The notes under the pieces are model-generated. The model saw only the letters and a program-made list of their open reading frames with translations. It ran no database searches and was not told where the DNA came from. Positions 1 through 7,282 of a DNA stretch of 64,000 bases are shown one piece after another. A program made the position numbers and the translations under genes. Within the stretch, counting starts at the first letter, position 1. The number at the start of each line of letters is the position of its first letter. Source of the stretch: Roseateles oligotrophus (GTDB taxonomy: Bacteria > Pseudomonadota > Gammaproteobacteria > Burkholderiales > Burkholderiaceae_C); assembly GCF_025717515.1 (NCBI RefSeq), contig NZ_JAJIRN010000005.1:186001-250000 (forward strand). The letters run 5' to 3'.

Positions 1-56
1 CGATCCCCGCCAGCGCCAAGGATGTGCTGGAGCAGATTCGCTTGAGTTTGGGATGA
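1..56 (+). CDS. scpA: C-terminal end of methylmalonyl-CoA mutase (partial)
   Basis: Only the last 17 codons are inside the window, reading IPASAKDVLEQIR and ending LSLG before TGA. The IPxSAxDVLxxIR ending is typical of the B12-binding C-terminal domain of methylmalonyl-CoA mutase, which interconverts methylmalonyl-CoA and succinyl-CoA. The identity is supported by the genes that follow (meaB, pccB, pccA). The stop overlaps the ATG of the next gene as ATGA, so the two are probably translationally coupled. The symbol could equally be mutA/mcmA; most of the gene lies upstream of the window. Confidence 0.75.
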   Translation, partial: IPASAKDVLEQIRLSLG

Positions 57-502
57 GCAACTTTAGTTTCCAGCCGGTGCAGGCCGAAGATTTTGAAGCG
101 ATGCTTGCACTGCGCATGACGGCCTTGCGCGAGAGCCTGGAGCGGCTGGGGCGGTTTGATCTGCAGCGCGGGCGCGAGCGTTTTCAGGCCGCGTTCGCGC
201 CCGAGTTCATGCAGCACATCTGCTGCGGCGCCGAGCGCATCGGCTTCATGACCTTGAAACCCGACGGTGCCATGCTCAAGCTTGAGCAGTTGTATGTGGC
301 GCCTGAGCGGCAAGACCAGCGCGTCGGCGCCTGGGTGATCAGCTGGGTCAAGGACCGCGCCCGCGCGGCGGGGCAAGACGTGACGCTGTCGGCGCTCAAG
401 CAGAGTGACGCCAATCGTTTCTATCTGCGCCATGGTTTTAAACAAGTGGGCGAAAGCGATTTCGATATCGACTATCGCTGGACATGTGAGGTTGCGCGGT
501 GA
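53..502 (+). CDS. GNAT family N-acetyltransferase
   Basis: The 149-residue protein has the size and layout of a single GNAT domain, which transfers an acetyl group from acetyl-CoA to an amine. The segment LEQLYVAPERQDQRVGAWV (about residues 80-98) corresponds to motif A, although the usual R/Q-x-x-G-x-G/A loop is only loosely kept. NRFYLRHGFKQVGE near residue 122 is the typical C-terminal motif B (xxFYxxxGF). It overlaps the mutase stop by ATGA and the meaB start by GTGA, so it is embedded in the operon. The substrate is unknown; lysine acetylation of an operon enzyme would be speculation. Confidence 0.85.
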   Translation: MSNFSFQPVQAEDFEAMLALRMTALRESLERLGRFDLQRGRERFQAAFAPEFMQHICCGAERIGFMTLKPDGAMLKLEQLYVAPERQDQRVGAWVISWVKDRARAAGQDVTLSALKQSDANRFYLRHGFKQVGESDFDIDYRWTCEVAR

Positions 503-1479
503 GCTTGGCCGCCGCTCTTTTGGCCGGCCCCGGTGCGCCACAACGCCGTGCGATGGCCAAGGCGATCACGCTTTTGGAGTCCACGCGGCCTGACCATCGC
601 GTGCAAGCGGACGCCTTGCTGACCGAGCTGCTGCCGCATACTGGTAAATCGTTTCGCCTGGGTATTTCCGGCGTGCCCGGCGTGGGAAAAAGCACCTTCA
701 TCGAGGCGCTGGGCCTGTTCTTGATAGAGCGCGGCCACCGCGTTGCGGTGCTGGCGGTGGACCCGTCCAGCAGCCTCTCGGGCGGCTCCATCCTGGGTGA
801 CAAGACCCGCATGGAGCGCTTGTCCATGGATGAGCGCGCCTATATTCGCCCCAGCCCCAGTAGCGGTACCTTGGGCGGGGTTGCAGACAAGACCCGCGAA
901 GCGATGCTGGTCTGCGAGGCGGCCGGCTTTGACATCGTCATCGTCGAGACCGTCGGCGTCGGCCAGAGCGAGACGGCGGTGGCCGGCATGACGGATATGT
1001 ATGTGTTGCTGCAACTGCCCAATGCCGGCGACGATTTGCAGGCGATCAAGAAGGGCGTGATGGAGCTGGCCGATCTGGTCGTCATCAACAAGGCCGATCT
1101 GGACTGGGCCGCGGCCACCCGCGCGCAGGCGCAGATCGGCTCCAGCCTGCGCCATTATGGACACTCGGGCCAGCAGGCCAGTCATCCGCGCGTGTTACAA
1201 GTTAGCGCGCTGAAGGCCTCGGGACTCGACGAATTCTGGTCGGCGGTGGAGTTGTATCGCAAGGAGCAGGCCTCGAGTGGCGGGCTTGAGGCAAAGCGCC
1301 GGGCCCAAGCGCAGGACTGGATGTGGGAACGCATCCACAGCGGCCTGCGCCAGCAGTTCGCCGAGTCGCCGGCGGTGCGAGACTTGCTGCCCGAGGTCAC
1401 CGGCCAGGTTTTGCAAGGCCAAATGGCGGCATCGACCGCCGCCCGCCAGTTACTGAATCGATTTTCTGGAAAGGTTTGA
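499..1479 (+). CDS. meaB: Methylmalonyl-CoA mutase-associated GTPase MeaB (ArgK family)
   Basis: MeaB is the G3E-type P-loop GTPase that protects methylmalonyl-CoA mutase and gates its adenosylcobalamin loading. The protein (326 residues) shows Walker [10 protein letters not shown] at 58-66, the family signature [18 protein letters not shown] at 88-105, a switch region ETVGVGQSE near 150-158, and the guanine-specificity motif NKAD at 197-200. Length matches the family. The start is a GTG overlapping the preceding stop (GTGA); there is no better-placed ATG. Its position just after the mutase and before propionyl-CoA carboxylase fits the propionate-to-succinyl-CoA route. Older annotations of this family as an arginine kinase (ArgK) are misleading. 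Confidence 0.95.
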   Translation: MSLAAALLAGPGAPQRRAMAKAITLLESTRPDHRVQADALLTELLPHTGKSFRLGISGVPGVGKSTFIEALGLFLIERGHRVAVLAVDPSSSLSGGSILGDKTRMERLSMDERAYIRPSPSSGTLGGVADKTREAMLVCEAAGFDIVIVETVGVGQSETAVAGMTDMYVLLQLPNAGDDLQAIKKGVMELADLVVINKADLDWAAATRAQAQIGSSLRHYGHSGQQASHPRVLQVSALKASGLDEFWSAVELYRKEQASSGGLEAKRRAQAQDWMWERIHSGLRQQFAESPAVRDLLPEVTGQVLQGQMAASTAARQLLNRFSGKV

Positions 1480-1481
1480 AT

Positions 1482-3014
1482 ATGCATGACATCCAACAAC
1501 GGCTGGAAGAGAAACGTGCCCAGGCCCGCCTCGGCGGCGGCGAGAAGCGCATTGCCGCGCAGCACGCCAAGGGCAAGCTGACCGCGCGCGAGCGGCTCGA
1601 GCTGCTGTTTGACGAGGGCACTTTCGAGGAATGGGATATGTTCGTCGAACACCGCTGCGTCGACTTCGGCATGCAAGACAACAAGATCCCCGGTGACGGT
1701 GTGGTCACCGGTTACGGCATGATCAATGGCCGCCTGGCCTTCAGCTTCAGCCAGGACTTCACCGTCTTCGGCGGAGCCTTGAGCGAGTCGCATGCGGAGA
1801 AGATCTGCAAGGTGATGGACCAGGCGATGAAGGTCGGCGCGCCGGTGATCGGCCTCAACGACTCGGGCGGCGCGCGCATTCAGGAGGGTGTGGCCTCGCT
1901 GGGTGGCTATGCCGATGTGTTTCAAAAAAATGTGCTGGCCAGCGGCGTGATCCCGCAGATCAGCATGATCATGGGGCCTTGCGCGGGCGGCGCGGTCTAT
2001 TCGCCGGCGATGACGGATTTCATCTTCATGGTGAAGGACTCGAGCTATATGTTCGTCACCGGCCCCGAGGTGGTGAAGACGGTCACGCATGAGGAAGTGA
2101 CGGCCGAGGAGTTGGGCGGTGCCGCCACCCACACCAGCAAGAGCGGCGTGGCCGATCTCAGCTTCGAGAATGATGTCGAGGCGATTCTGATGTTGCGGCG
2201 CTTCTTCAACTATCTGCCCTTGAACAACCGCGAGAAGGCGCCGACGCGCCCCAGTGGCGACCCCGGCGGCCGGCTCGATCATTCACTCGACACCTTGGTG
2301 CCGGACAACGCCAACAAGCCCTACGACATGAAGGAGCTGATCCTCAAGGTGGTTGACGACGGCGACTTCTTCGAGCTGCAGCCCGAGTATGCGAAGAACA
2401 TCCTGACCGGCTTTGCCCGCATGGAAGGCCAGACGGTCGGCATCGTCGCCAATCAGCCGCTGGTGCTGGCCGGTTGCCTGGACATCAAGAGTTCCATCAA
2501 GGCGGCGCGCTTTGTGCGCTTTTGCGATGCTTTCAATATCCCGGTGATCACCTTTGTCGATGTGCCCGGCTTCATGCCCGGAACGTCACAGGAGTACGGC
2601 GGCATCATCAAGCATGGCGCCAAGCTGCTTTACGCCTATGCCGAATGCACGGTGCCCAAGGTCACCGTCATAACGCGCAAGGCTTACGGCGGCGCCTATG
2701 ACGTGATGAGCTCCAAGCATCTGCGCGGCGACGTCAACTTCGCCTGGCCTAATGCCGAAATCGCGGTGATGGGGGCCAAGGGCGCGGTCGAAATCATCTT
2801 CCGCGAGGACAAGGGCGACCCGGCCAAGCTGGCTGCCAAAGAAGCCGAGTACAAGGCACGCTTTGCCAACCCCTTTGTGGCAGGAGCGCGCGGCTTTATC
2901 GACGATGTGATCCAGCCGCATGAGACCCGCAAGCGCATCTGCCGCAGCCTGGTGATGCTCAAAGACAAGAAGCTGGAGAACCCGTGGCGCAAACACGGCA
3001 ATATCCCTTTGTGA
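1482..3014 (+). CDS. pccB: Propionyl-CoA carboxylase beta chain (carboxyltransferase)
   Basis: The 510-residue protein is the carboxyltransferase half of propionyl-CoA carboxylase, moving CO2 from carboxybiotin to propionyl-CoA to give methylmalonyl-CoA. It opens with [19 protein letters not shown] and contains the crotonase-fold oxyanion segments [17 protein letters not shown] (N-half) and [19 protein letters not shown] (C-half), both diagnostic for acyl-CoA carboxyltransferases. The length is typical for PccB. An open frame extends upstream to 1323, but the ATG at 1482, two bases after the meaB stop and preceded by GGAAAGG, is the sensible start. The ending overlaps a GTG start of the next small gene. 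It pairs with pccA downstream. Confidence 0.96.
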   Translation: MHDIQQRLEEKRAQARLGGGEKRIAAQHAKGKLTARERLELLFDEGTFEEWDMFVEHRCVDFGMQDNKIPGDGVVTGYGMINGRLAFSFSQDFTVFGGALSESHAEKICKVMDQAMKVGAPVIGLNDSGGARIQEGVASLGGYADVFQKNVLASGVIPQISMIMGPCAGGAVYSPAMTDFIFMVKDSSYMFVTGPEVVKTVTHEEVTAEELGGAATHTSKSGVADLSFENDVEAILMLRRFFNYLPLNNREKAPTRPSGDPGGRLDHSLDTLVPDNANKPYDMKELILKVVDDGDFFELQPEYAKNILTGFARMEGQTVGIVANQPLVLAGCLDIKSSIKAARFVRFCDAFNIPVITFVDVPGFMPGTSQEYGGIIKHGAKLLYAYAECTVPKVTVITRKAYGGAYDVMSSKHLRGDVNFAWPNAEIAVMGAKGAVEIIFREDKGDPAKLAAKEAEYKARFANPFVAGARGFIDDVIQPHETRKRICRSLVMLKDKKLENPWRKHGNIPL

Positions 3015-3478
3015 AGGCTTTGGCCTTGTCCGCGCTCTTGATCACGATGCCTGCGCTTGCCCAAATAGTCGATTGCGCGGCCGAGCATGAGCTGGCCGGC
3101 GAGCAGGGCAGGGCCGGTGAGCAGGATCAAGATGCCGCCGACGCCAAGGGCAAGCAAGAGGCCAAGGCCGCGTTTGAGCGCTGCGCGCTGCTTCGCTATG
3201 GGCCAAAGAGTGCGCCCTACATCGAAGCCTGCGAGGCCGATTTGTTCAGCCTGCCGGTGATCTTGCTGTTCCGTGTGGATGGCCAGTCACGCTCGGAAGC
3301 AATGGCTGATTTGAAGCGAGAAGATGCGCATGAGGACGCAAGGGCTAAAGCGATGTTGGCCTTCGCCTACCAGGGTCGCGGCCCGGCCAAGAGCCAGGGG
3401 CCGGTCTGGATGGCAGAGCGGGTCAAGGAATGGACCGATCGCTGCCTGTCGGGGCGGCTACGTTTTTCTCAGAATTGA
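3011..3478 (+). CDS. Small exported protein of unknown function
   Basis: I do not recognise this family. Starting at the GTG that overlaps the pccB stop (GTGA), the 155-residue product begins with a clear signal peptide: a lysine, a run of Leu/Ala, and an ALAQ cleavage site near residue 17. The mature part is rich in Asp, Glu, Lys and Ala, with four cysteines (in [19 protein letters not shown] and DRCLSG) that could form two disulfides. An ATG 27 bases upstream at 2984 would add nine residues ahead of the signal peptide and cannot be excluded. It sits between pccB and pccA, an odd place for a periplasmic protein. Confidence 0.6.
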   Translation: MKALALSALLITMPALAQIVDCAAEHELAGEQGRAGEQDQDAADAKGKQEAKAAFERCALLRYGPKSAPYIEACEADLFSLPVILLFRVDGQSRSEAMADLKREDAHEDARAKAMLAFAYQGRGPAKSQGPVWMAERVKEWTDRCLSGRLRFSQN

Positions 3479-3479
3479 A

Positions 3480-3647
3480 GCGGGAGTTCAAGCATGTTTA
3501 CAAAGATCCTCATTGCCAACTGCGGGGAAAAGGGCCGCCCAGCGGGCCTTTCGGCGAAGCCAACTCGCCTGGTGAACGAAGTGAACGGCGATCGAGCCGC
3601 GGGAGTACGGTGATGTTTACAAAGATCCTGATTGCCAACCGCGGCGA
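3480..3647 (+). repeat. Imperfect direct duplication of the pccA translation start
   Basis: Two copies, 3480-3528 and 3599-3647, lie 119 bp apart. Each has GCGGGAGT (a plausible Shine-Dalgarno segment), six divergent bases, then ATG and the first codons of pccA. From the ATG onward 32 of 35 bases are identical; the three changes turn ATC-CTC to ATC-CTG, TGC to CGC and GGG to GGC. The intervening 70 bases are G+C-rich with a possible hairpin (AAAGG...CCTTT, CCC-AGC-GGG). The upstream copy is a broken pccA start, and the downstream copy is the functional one. Confidence 0.8.
3494..3613 (+). other. 39-codon ORF made by the upstream copy of the pccA start
   Basis: The ATG of the upstream duplicate opens a 39-codon frame that begins [14 protein letters not shown] and then leaves the biotin carboxylase sequence. 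Its TGA at 3611-3613 overlaps the real pccA ATG as TGATG. If the upstream copy still recruits ribosomes, it would act as a short leader cistron feeding pccA by termination-reinitiation. Whether the peptide is made is unknown. Confidence 0.4.
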
Positions 3648-5658
3648 GATCGCCTGCCGAGTCATCAAGACGGCCCGCAAGATGGGCATCAAGACGGTGG
3701 CCGTGTACTCCGAGGCCGACAAGGATGCGCTGCATGTCGAGTTGGCCGATGAGGCCGTGCTCTTGGGTCCAGCACCCAGCCGCGAGTCCTATTTGGTGGC
3801 GGACAAGATCATCAAAGCCGCGCTGCAGACTGGCGCGCAGGCGATCCACCCCGGTTATGGTTTCCTGAGCGAGAACGAGGACTTCGCTCGCCGGGTCGAG
3901 GAAGCGGGCATCGCTTTCATTGGCCCCAAAGCGCATTCGATTGCTGCGATGGGCGACAAGATCGCGTCCAAAAAGCTGGCGAATGCCGCGCAGGTCAATA
4001 CGATCCCCGGCCACAACGAGCCTATCCTGTCGGCCGAAGAGGCAGTGCAGATCGCCGCGGGCATCGGCTATCCGGTGATGATCAAGGCCAGCGCCGGCGG
4101 CGGCAAGGGCCTCCGAGTCGCCTTCAACGACAAGGAATGCTTCGAGGGCTTCACCAGCTGCCGCAATGAGGCGCGCAACAGCTTTGGCGATGACCGCGTC
4201 TTCATGGAAAAGTTCGTCGAGGAGCCGCGCCATATCGAGATCCAGGTCTTGGGCGACAGCCAGGGCAACGTGCTCTATCTGTGGGAACGCGAATGCTCGA
4301 TCCAGCGCCGCCACCAGAAGGTGATCGAAGAAGCGCCGTCGCCGTTCATCTCCGAGACGACCCGCAAGGCGATGGGCGAGCAGGCGGTCGCGCTGGCCAA
4401 AGCGGTCAAGTACCAAAGCGCCGGGACGGTCGAGTTTGTCGTCGGCAAGGACCAGAGTTTTTACTTCCTGGAGATGAACACAAGGCTGCAGGTCGAGCAT
4501 CCGGTCACCGAATGCATCACCGGGCTGGACCTGGTCGAGCAGATGATTCGCGTCGCCGCCGGTGAGGCCCTGGCCTTCACGCAGAGCGACTTGAAGCGCG
4601 AGGGCTGGGCGATCGAATGCCGCATCAATGCCGAAGATCCGTTTCGGAATTTCCTGCCCTCCACGGGGCGCCTGGTCAAATACCAGCCGCCGGTGGCGAC
4701 CATGGCCTCTGCTGACGATGCGCGTTACGGCGTGCGCGTCGACACCGGCGTGACCGAGGGCGGCGAGATCCCGATGTTCTATGACTCGATGATCGCCAAG
4801 CTGATCGTGCATGGCAAAGACCGCCCCGAGGCGATCGCCAAGATGCGCGAGGCACTGAATGGTTTTGTGATCCGCGGCATCTCCAGCAATATCCCCTTCC
4901 AGTCGGCGCTGCTGGCGCATGCCGACTTCCAGGCCGGCAACTTCAATACCGGCTTCATCGCCCAGCACTATGCTGCCGGCTTCAGGGCCGAGGATGTGCC
5001 GCATGCCGACCCGCTGTTCCTGGTCGCGCTGGCCGGCTTCATCCGCCGCAAGGCGCGCGAGCGCGAGGCCGGCATCACCGGGCAATTGCCGGGCCATGAG
5101 GTGCGCATCGAGCATGATTACGTGGCCCTGGTCAGCGAAGGATTGCTTGGCGAGCAGTCCCGCCACGAACTGCATATCTCCGAGTTCGTCGGCCATCTGG
5201 GCGAGGCGCTGGTGCGTGTCGGTGAGCAGAGTTTTCGCATCGTCTGCAACTCGCGCCTCAACGATATTCGCCTAACGGGCACCGTCAACGGACAGCCCTT
5301 CGTGGCGCAAGCCGAGCGCGGCGCCCTTCGCCAGCCGCTGGCCTACCGTTTGCAGCACAACGGCTATGCGATCGTCGTCAATATCTTGTCGCCTCGTGCG
5401 GCCGAGTTGCAGGCCTTGATGCCCTACAAGGCGCCGCCCGACACCAGCAAGTATTTGCTTTCTCCGATGCCGGGCTTGCTGGTGCAGATTGCTGCCGAAC
5501 CGGGCCAAGTGGTGCTGGCCGGCGAGCGGCTGGCGGTGATTGAGGCGATGAAGATGGAGAATATCCTCTTGGCCGAGCGCGATGTGAAGATCGCCGAGGT
5601 GCTGGCCAAGACAGGCGAGAGCCTGGCGGTGGATCAGCTGATTTTGAGATTCGAATGA
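3613..5658 (+). CDS. pccA: Propionyl-CoA carboxylase alpha chain (biotin carboxylase plus biotin carrier)
   Basis: The 681-residue protein carboxylates its own biotin using ATP and bicarbonate, then feeds PccB. From the N-terminus it shows a biotin carboxylase start ([17 protein letters not shown]), the ATP-grasp glycine loop GGGKG at 162-166, the segment [14 protein letters not shown], a middle BT-like linker, and a C-terminal biotinyl domain with AMKMEN, the acceptor lysine being about residue 647. The size is right for PccA rather than AccC (about 450). An open frame runs upstream to 3430, but family alignment fixes the start at ATG 3613. Its start region is duplicated upstream. The stop overlaps the next ATG. 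Confidence 0.95.
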   Translation: MFTKILIANRGEIACRVIKTARKMGIKTVAVYSEADKDALHVELADEAVLLGPAPSRESYLVADKIIKAALQTGAQAIHPGYGFLSENEDFARRVEEAGIAFIGPKAHSIAAMGDKIASKKLANAAQVNTIPGHNEPILSAEEAVQIAAGIGYPVMIKASAGGGKGLRVAFNDKECFEGFTSCRNEARNSFGDDRVFMEKFVEEPRHIEIQVLGDSQGNVLYLWERECSIQRRHQKVIEEAPSPFISETTRKAMGEQAVALAKAVKYQSAGTVEFVVGKDQSFYFLEMNTRLQVEHPVTECITGLDLVEQMIRVAAGEALAFTQSDLKREGWAIECRINAEDPFRNFLPSTGRLVKYQPPVATMASADDARYGVRVDTGVTEGGEIPMFYDSMIAKLIVHGKDRPEAIAKMREALNGFVIRGISSNIPFQSALLAHADFQAGNFNTGFIAQHYAAGFRAEDVPHADPLFLVALAGFIRRKAREREAGITGQLPGHEVRIEHDYVALVSEGLLGEQSRHELHISEFVGHLGEALVRVGEQSFRIVCNSRLNDIRLTGTVNGQPFVAQAERGALRQPLAYRLQHNGYAIVVNILSPRAAELQALMPYKAPPDTSKYLLSPMPGLLVQIAAEPGQVVLAGERLAVIEAMKMENILLAERDVKIAEVLAKTGESLAVDQLILRFE

Positions 5659-6125
5659 TGAATAGCGCCAAGCCTTACCGCATCCTCGGCATCCAGCAAA
5701 TCGCCATCGGCGGCCCGGACAAACAGGCACTTCGCCGGCTCTGGGTCGATGTGCTGGGCCTGACGGTCACCGGCAACTTTGTCTCCGAGCGCGAAAACGT
5801 TGATGAGGACATCTGCGCGATCGGGACCGGCCCGCACAAGATCGAGGTCGACCTGATGCAGCCGCTGGATCCGGACAAAAAGCCCGCCGTCCACAACACA
5901 CCGCTCAATCATGTGGGCCTGTGGGTCGACGATCTGCCCCGCGCGGTCGAGTGGATGGCGGCAAACGGGGTGCGCTTCGCGCCGGGCGGCATCCGCAAGG
6001 GCGCCGCCGGTTTCGATATTTGCTTCATCCACCCCAAGAGCAATGCCGAATTTCCGATTGCCGGGGAGGGCGTGCTGATCGAGTTGGTTCAGGCGCCGGC
6101 CGAGGTGATCGCGGCCTTGGGCTGA
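5655..6125 (+). CDS. VOC family protein, probable methylmalonyl-CoA epimerase-like enzyme
   Basis: The 156-residue protein has the paired beta-alpha-beta-beta-beta modules of the vicinal oxygen chelate superfamily: the first (about 8-75) begins [15 protein letters not shown], the second (about 80-150) contains [21 protein letters not shown], and [12 protein letters not shown] carries the C-terminal metal-ligand glutamate. Its ATG overlaps the pccA stop, making it the last gene of the propionate operon, where a methylmalonyl-CoA epimerase (S to R isomer) would complete the pathway. That function is inferred from context; the sequence could equally be labelled lactoylglutathione lyase-like. Two adjacent ATGs (5655, 5658) are possible starts. 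Confidence 0.8.
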   Translation: MMNSAKPYRILGIQQIAIGGPDKQALRRLWVDVLGLTVTGNFVSERENVDEDICAIGTGPHKIEVDLMQPLDPDKKPAVHNTPLNHVGLWVDDLPRAVEWMAANGVRFAPGGIRKGAAGFDICFIHPKSNAEFPIAGEGVLIELVQAPAEVIAALG

Positions 6126-6135
6126 AGGCCGGCCC

Positions 6136-6162
6136 GCCCTATATGCCCTATACGCCCTATAG
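6136..6162. repeat. Three tandem 9-bp units between convergent genes
   Basis: The unit GCCCTATAN is repeated three times without interruption (last base T, C, G). It spans the gap between the VOC gene and the convergent patatin gene and includes the patatin stop codon at 6157-6159. No hairpin with a T-run is visible, so it is not an obvious terminator. Confidence 0.7.
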
Positions 6163-7218
6163 AAACTCCGCCCTGATGTCCACCGAGGACTCGACGCCGA
6201 CCTTGGCACCATGCTGTTCCAGCCAGGCAAAAGCCTGCTGACGGCCGGCGTCGCGCAACTCGGTCAGATAGGGCCAGGCGGTGTCGATCTTGCTTTCCAC
6301 CGCTTGGGCCGCCATCAACTCATCGCAGCGAATCGAGTGGATGCGCATGCGGCGGGCGTCTTCGGGCTTGAGCTGGCCGCGGTCGATCAGCGCGGTGACG
6401 AAGGCGATCGCGCGCATCTCGCGCATCAGCGAGGAATTGAAGCTGATCTCGTTGACGCGGTTGGCGATCTCGGCCGAGCTGCGCGGCACGCCACGGCGCA
6501 GTATGGGGTTGACGTGGACGATCAAGACATCGGCCGCCAAGCTGTCGTAGATCAGCGGGAAGATCGCCGGATTGCCCATAAAGCCGCCGTCCCAGAAAAA
6601 CTCGCCGCCAATCTCCACCGCTTGAAACAGCGTCGGCAAACAGGCGCTGGCCAGCACCGCATCAAGGCCGATGTCGGCGCCGCTGAAGACGCGGATCTTG
6701 CCGGTTTCGACATTGGTGGCGCTCAGGAATAGCTTGATCGGCGAGGCCTGCTGCAAAGCGGCGAAGTCGACCTGGTTTTGCACAATCTGGCGGAGGGGAT
6801 TCAGATTGAGCGGGTTGAGTTGATAGGGCGAAAAGAGCTGCAGCATCGCCGTCGCCCAAAGGTGCGGTGGCGACCATTCCCTATGCGCTGCCTGTTGAAC
6901 GCCGTGCATAAATGCATCCAACCAGGGCGGTTGCAGCGGATTGAGTCGGCCCGCATCGGCAACCGCGCGCCACAAGTCTGCCAAGGCCTGGCGCGCCCCG
7001 TCTATGCCACCCTTGCGCAGGCCGTCGGCCAAGACCACCGCATTGAGGCTGCCCGCGCTGGTGGCGCTGACGGCCTCCAGCTGCAGGCGGCCGTCCTCCA
7101 ACAAGGCATCCAGCACGCCCCAGGTAAAGGCGCCGTGCGAGCCGCCGCCCTGCAGCGCCAAATTGATGGTTTTGGGCTTGTTGCTGGATTCAGGGGCAGT
7201 CTTGCGGCGAGTAACCAT
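6157..7218 (-). CDS. Patatin-like phospholipase family protein
   Basis: The 353-residue protein carries the patatin Ser-Asp dyad: oxyanion loop GGGSHG at 24-29 in LALQGGGSHGAFTWGVLDAL, nucleophile Ser54 in SATSAGSLNAV, and the aspartate in DGGFMGNP at 210-212. The nucleophile elbow reads ATSAG, so the first glycine of GxSxG is an alanine. There is no signal peptide and no cNMP or transmembrane domain, so it is a cytoplasmic acyl hydrolase of unknown lipid substrate. An in-frame TTG lies upstream at 7233, but the ATG at 7218 has GGAG at good spacing. It converges with the propionate operon. Confidence 0.9.
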   Translation of the reverse strand: MVTRRKTAPESSNKPKTINLALQGGGSHGAFTWGVLDALLEDGRLQLEAVSATSAGSLNAVVLADGLRKGGIDGARQALADLWRAVADAGRLNPLQPPWLDAFMHGVQQAAHREWSPPHLWATAMLQLFSPYQLNPLNLNPLRQIVQNQVDFAALQQASPIKLFLSATNVETGKIRVFSGADIGLDAVLASACLPTLFQAVEIGGEFFWDGGFMGNPAIFPLIYDSLAADVLIVHVNPILRRGVPRSSAEIANRVNEISFNSSLMREMRAIAFVTALIDRGQLKPEDARRMRIHSIRCDELMAAQAVESKIDTAWPYLTELRDAGRQQAFAWLEQHGAKVGVESSVDIRAEFL

Positions 7219-7282
7219 GGCGGCGAGCTCCAAGGGTTTGGTTTGTGAACCCTTGCGGCCAGTATGCCCTTGCTCGCAGGTT

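Noticed and set aside
3469-5196. A 575-codon minus-strand open frame opposite pccA
   Set aside because: It mirrors the biotin carboxylase coding sequence and shows no independent motif.
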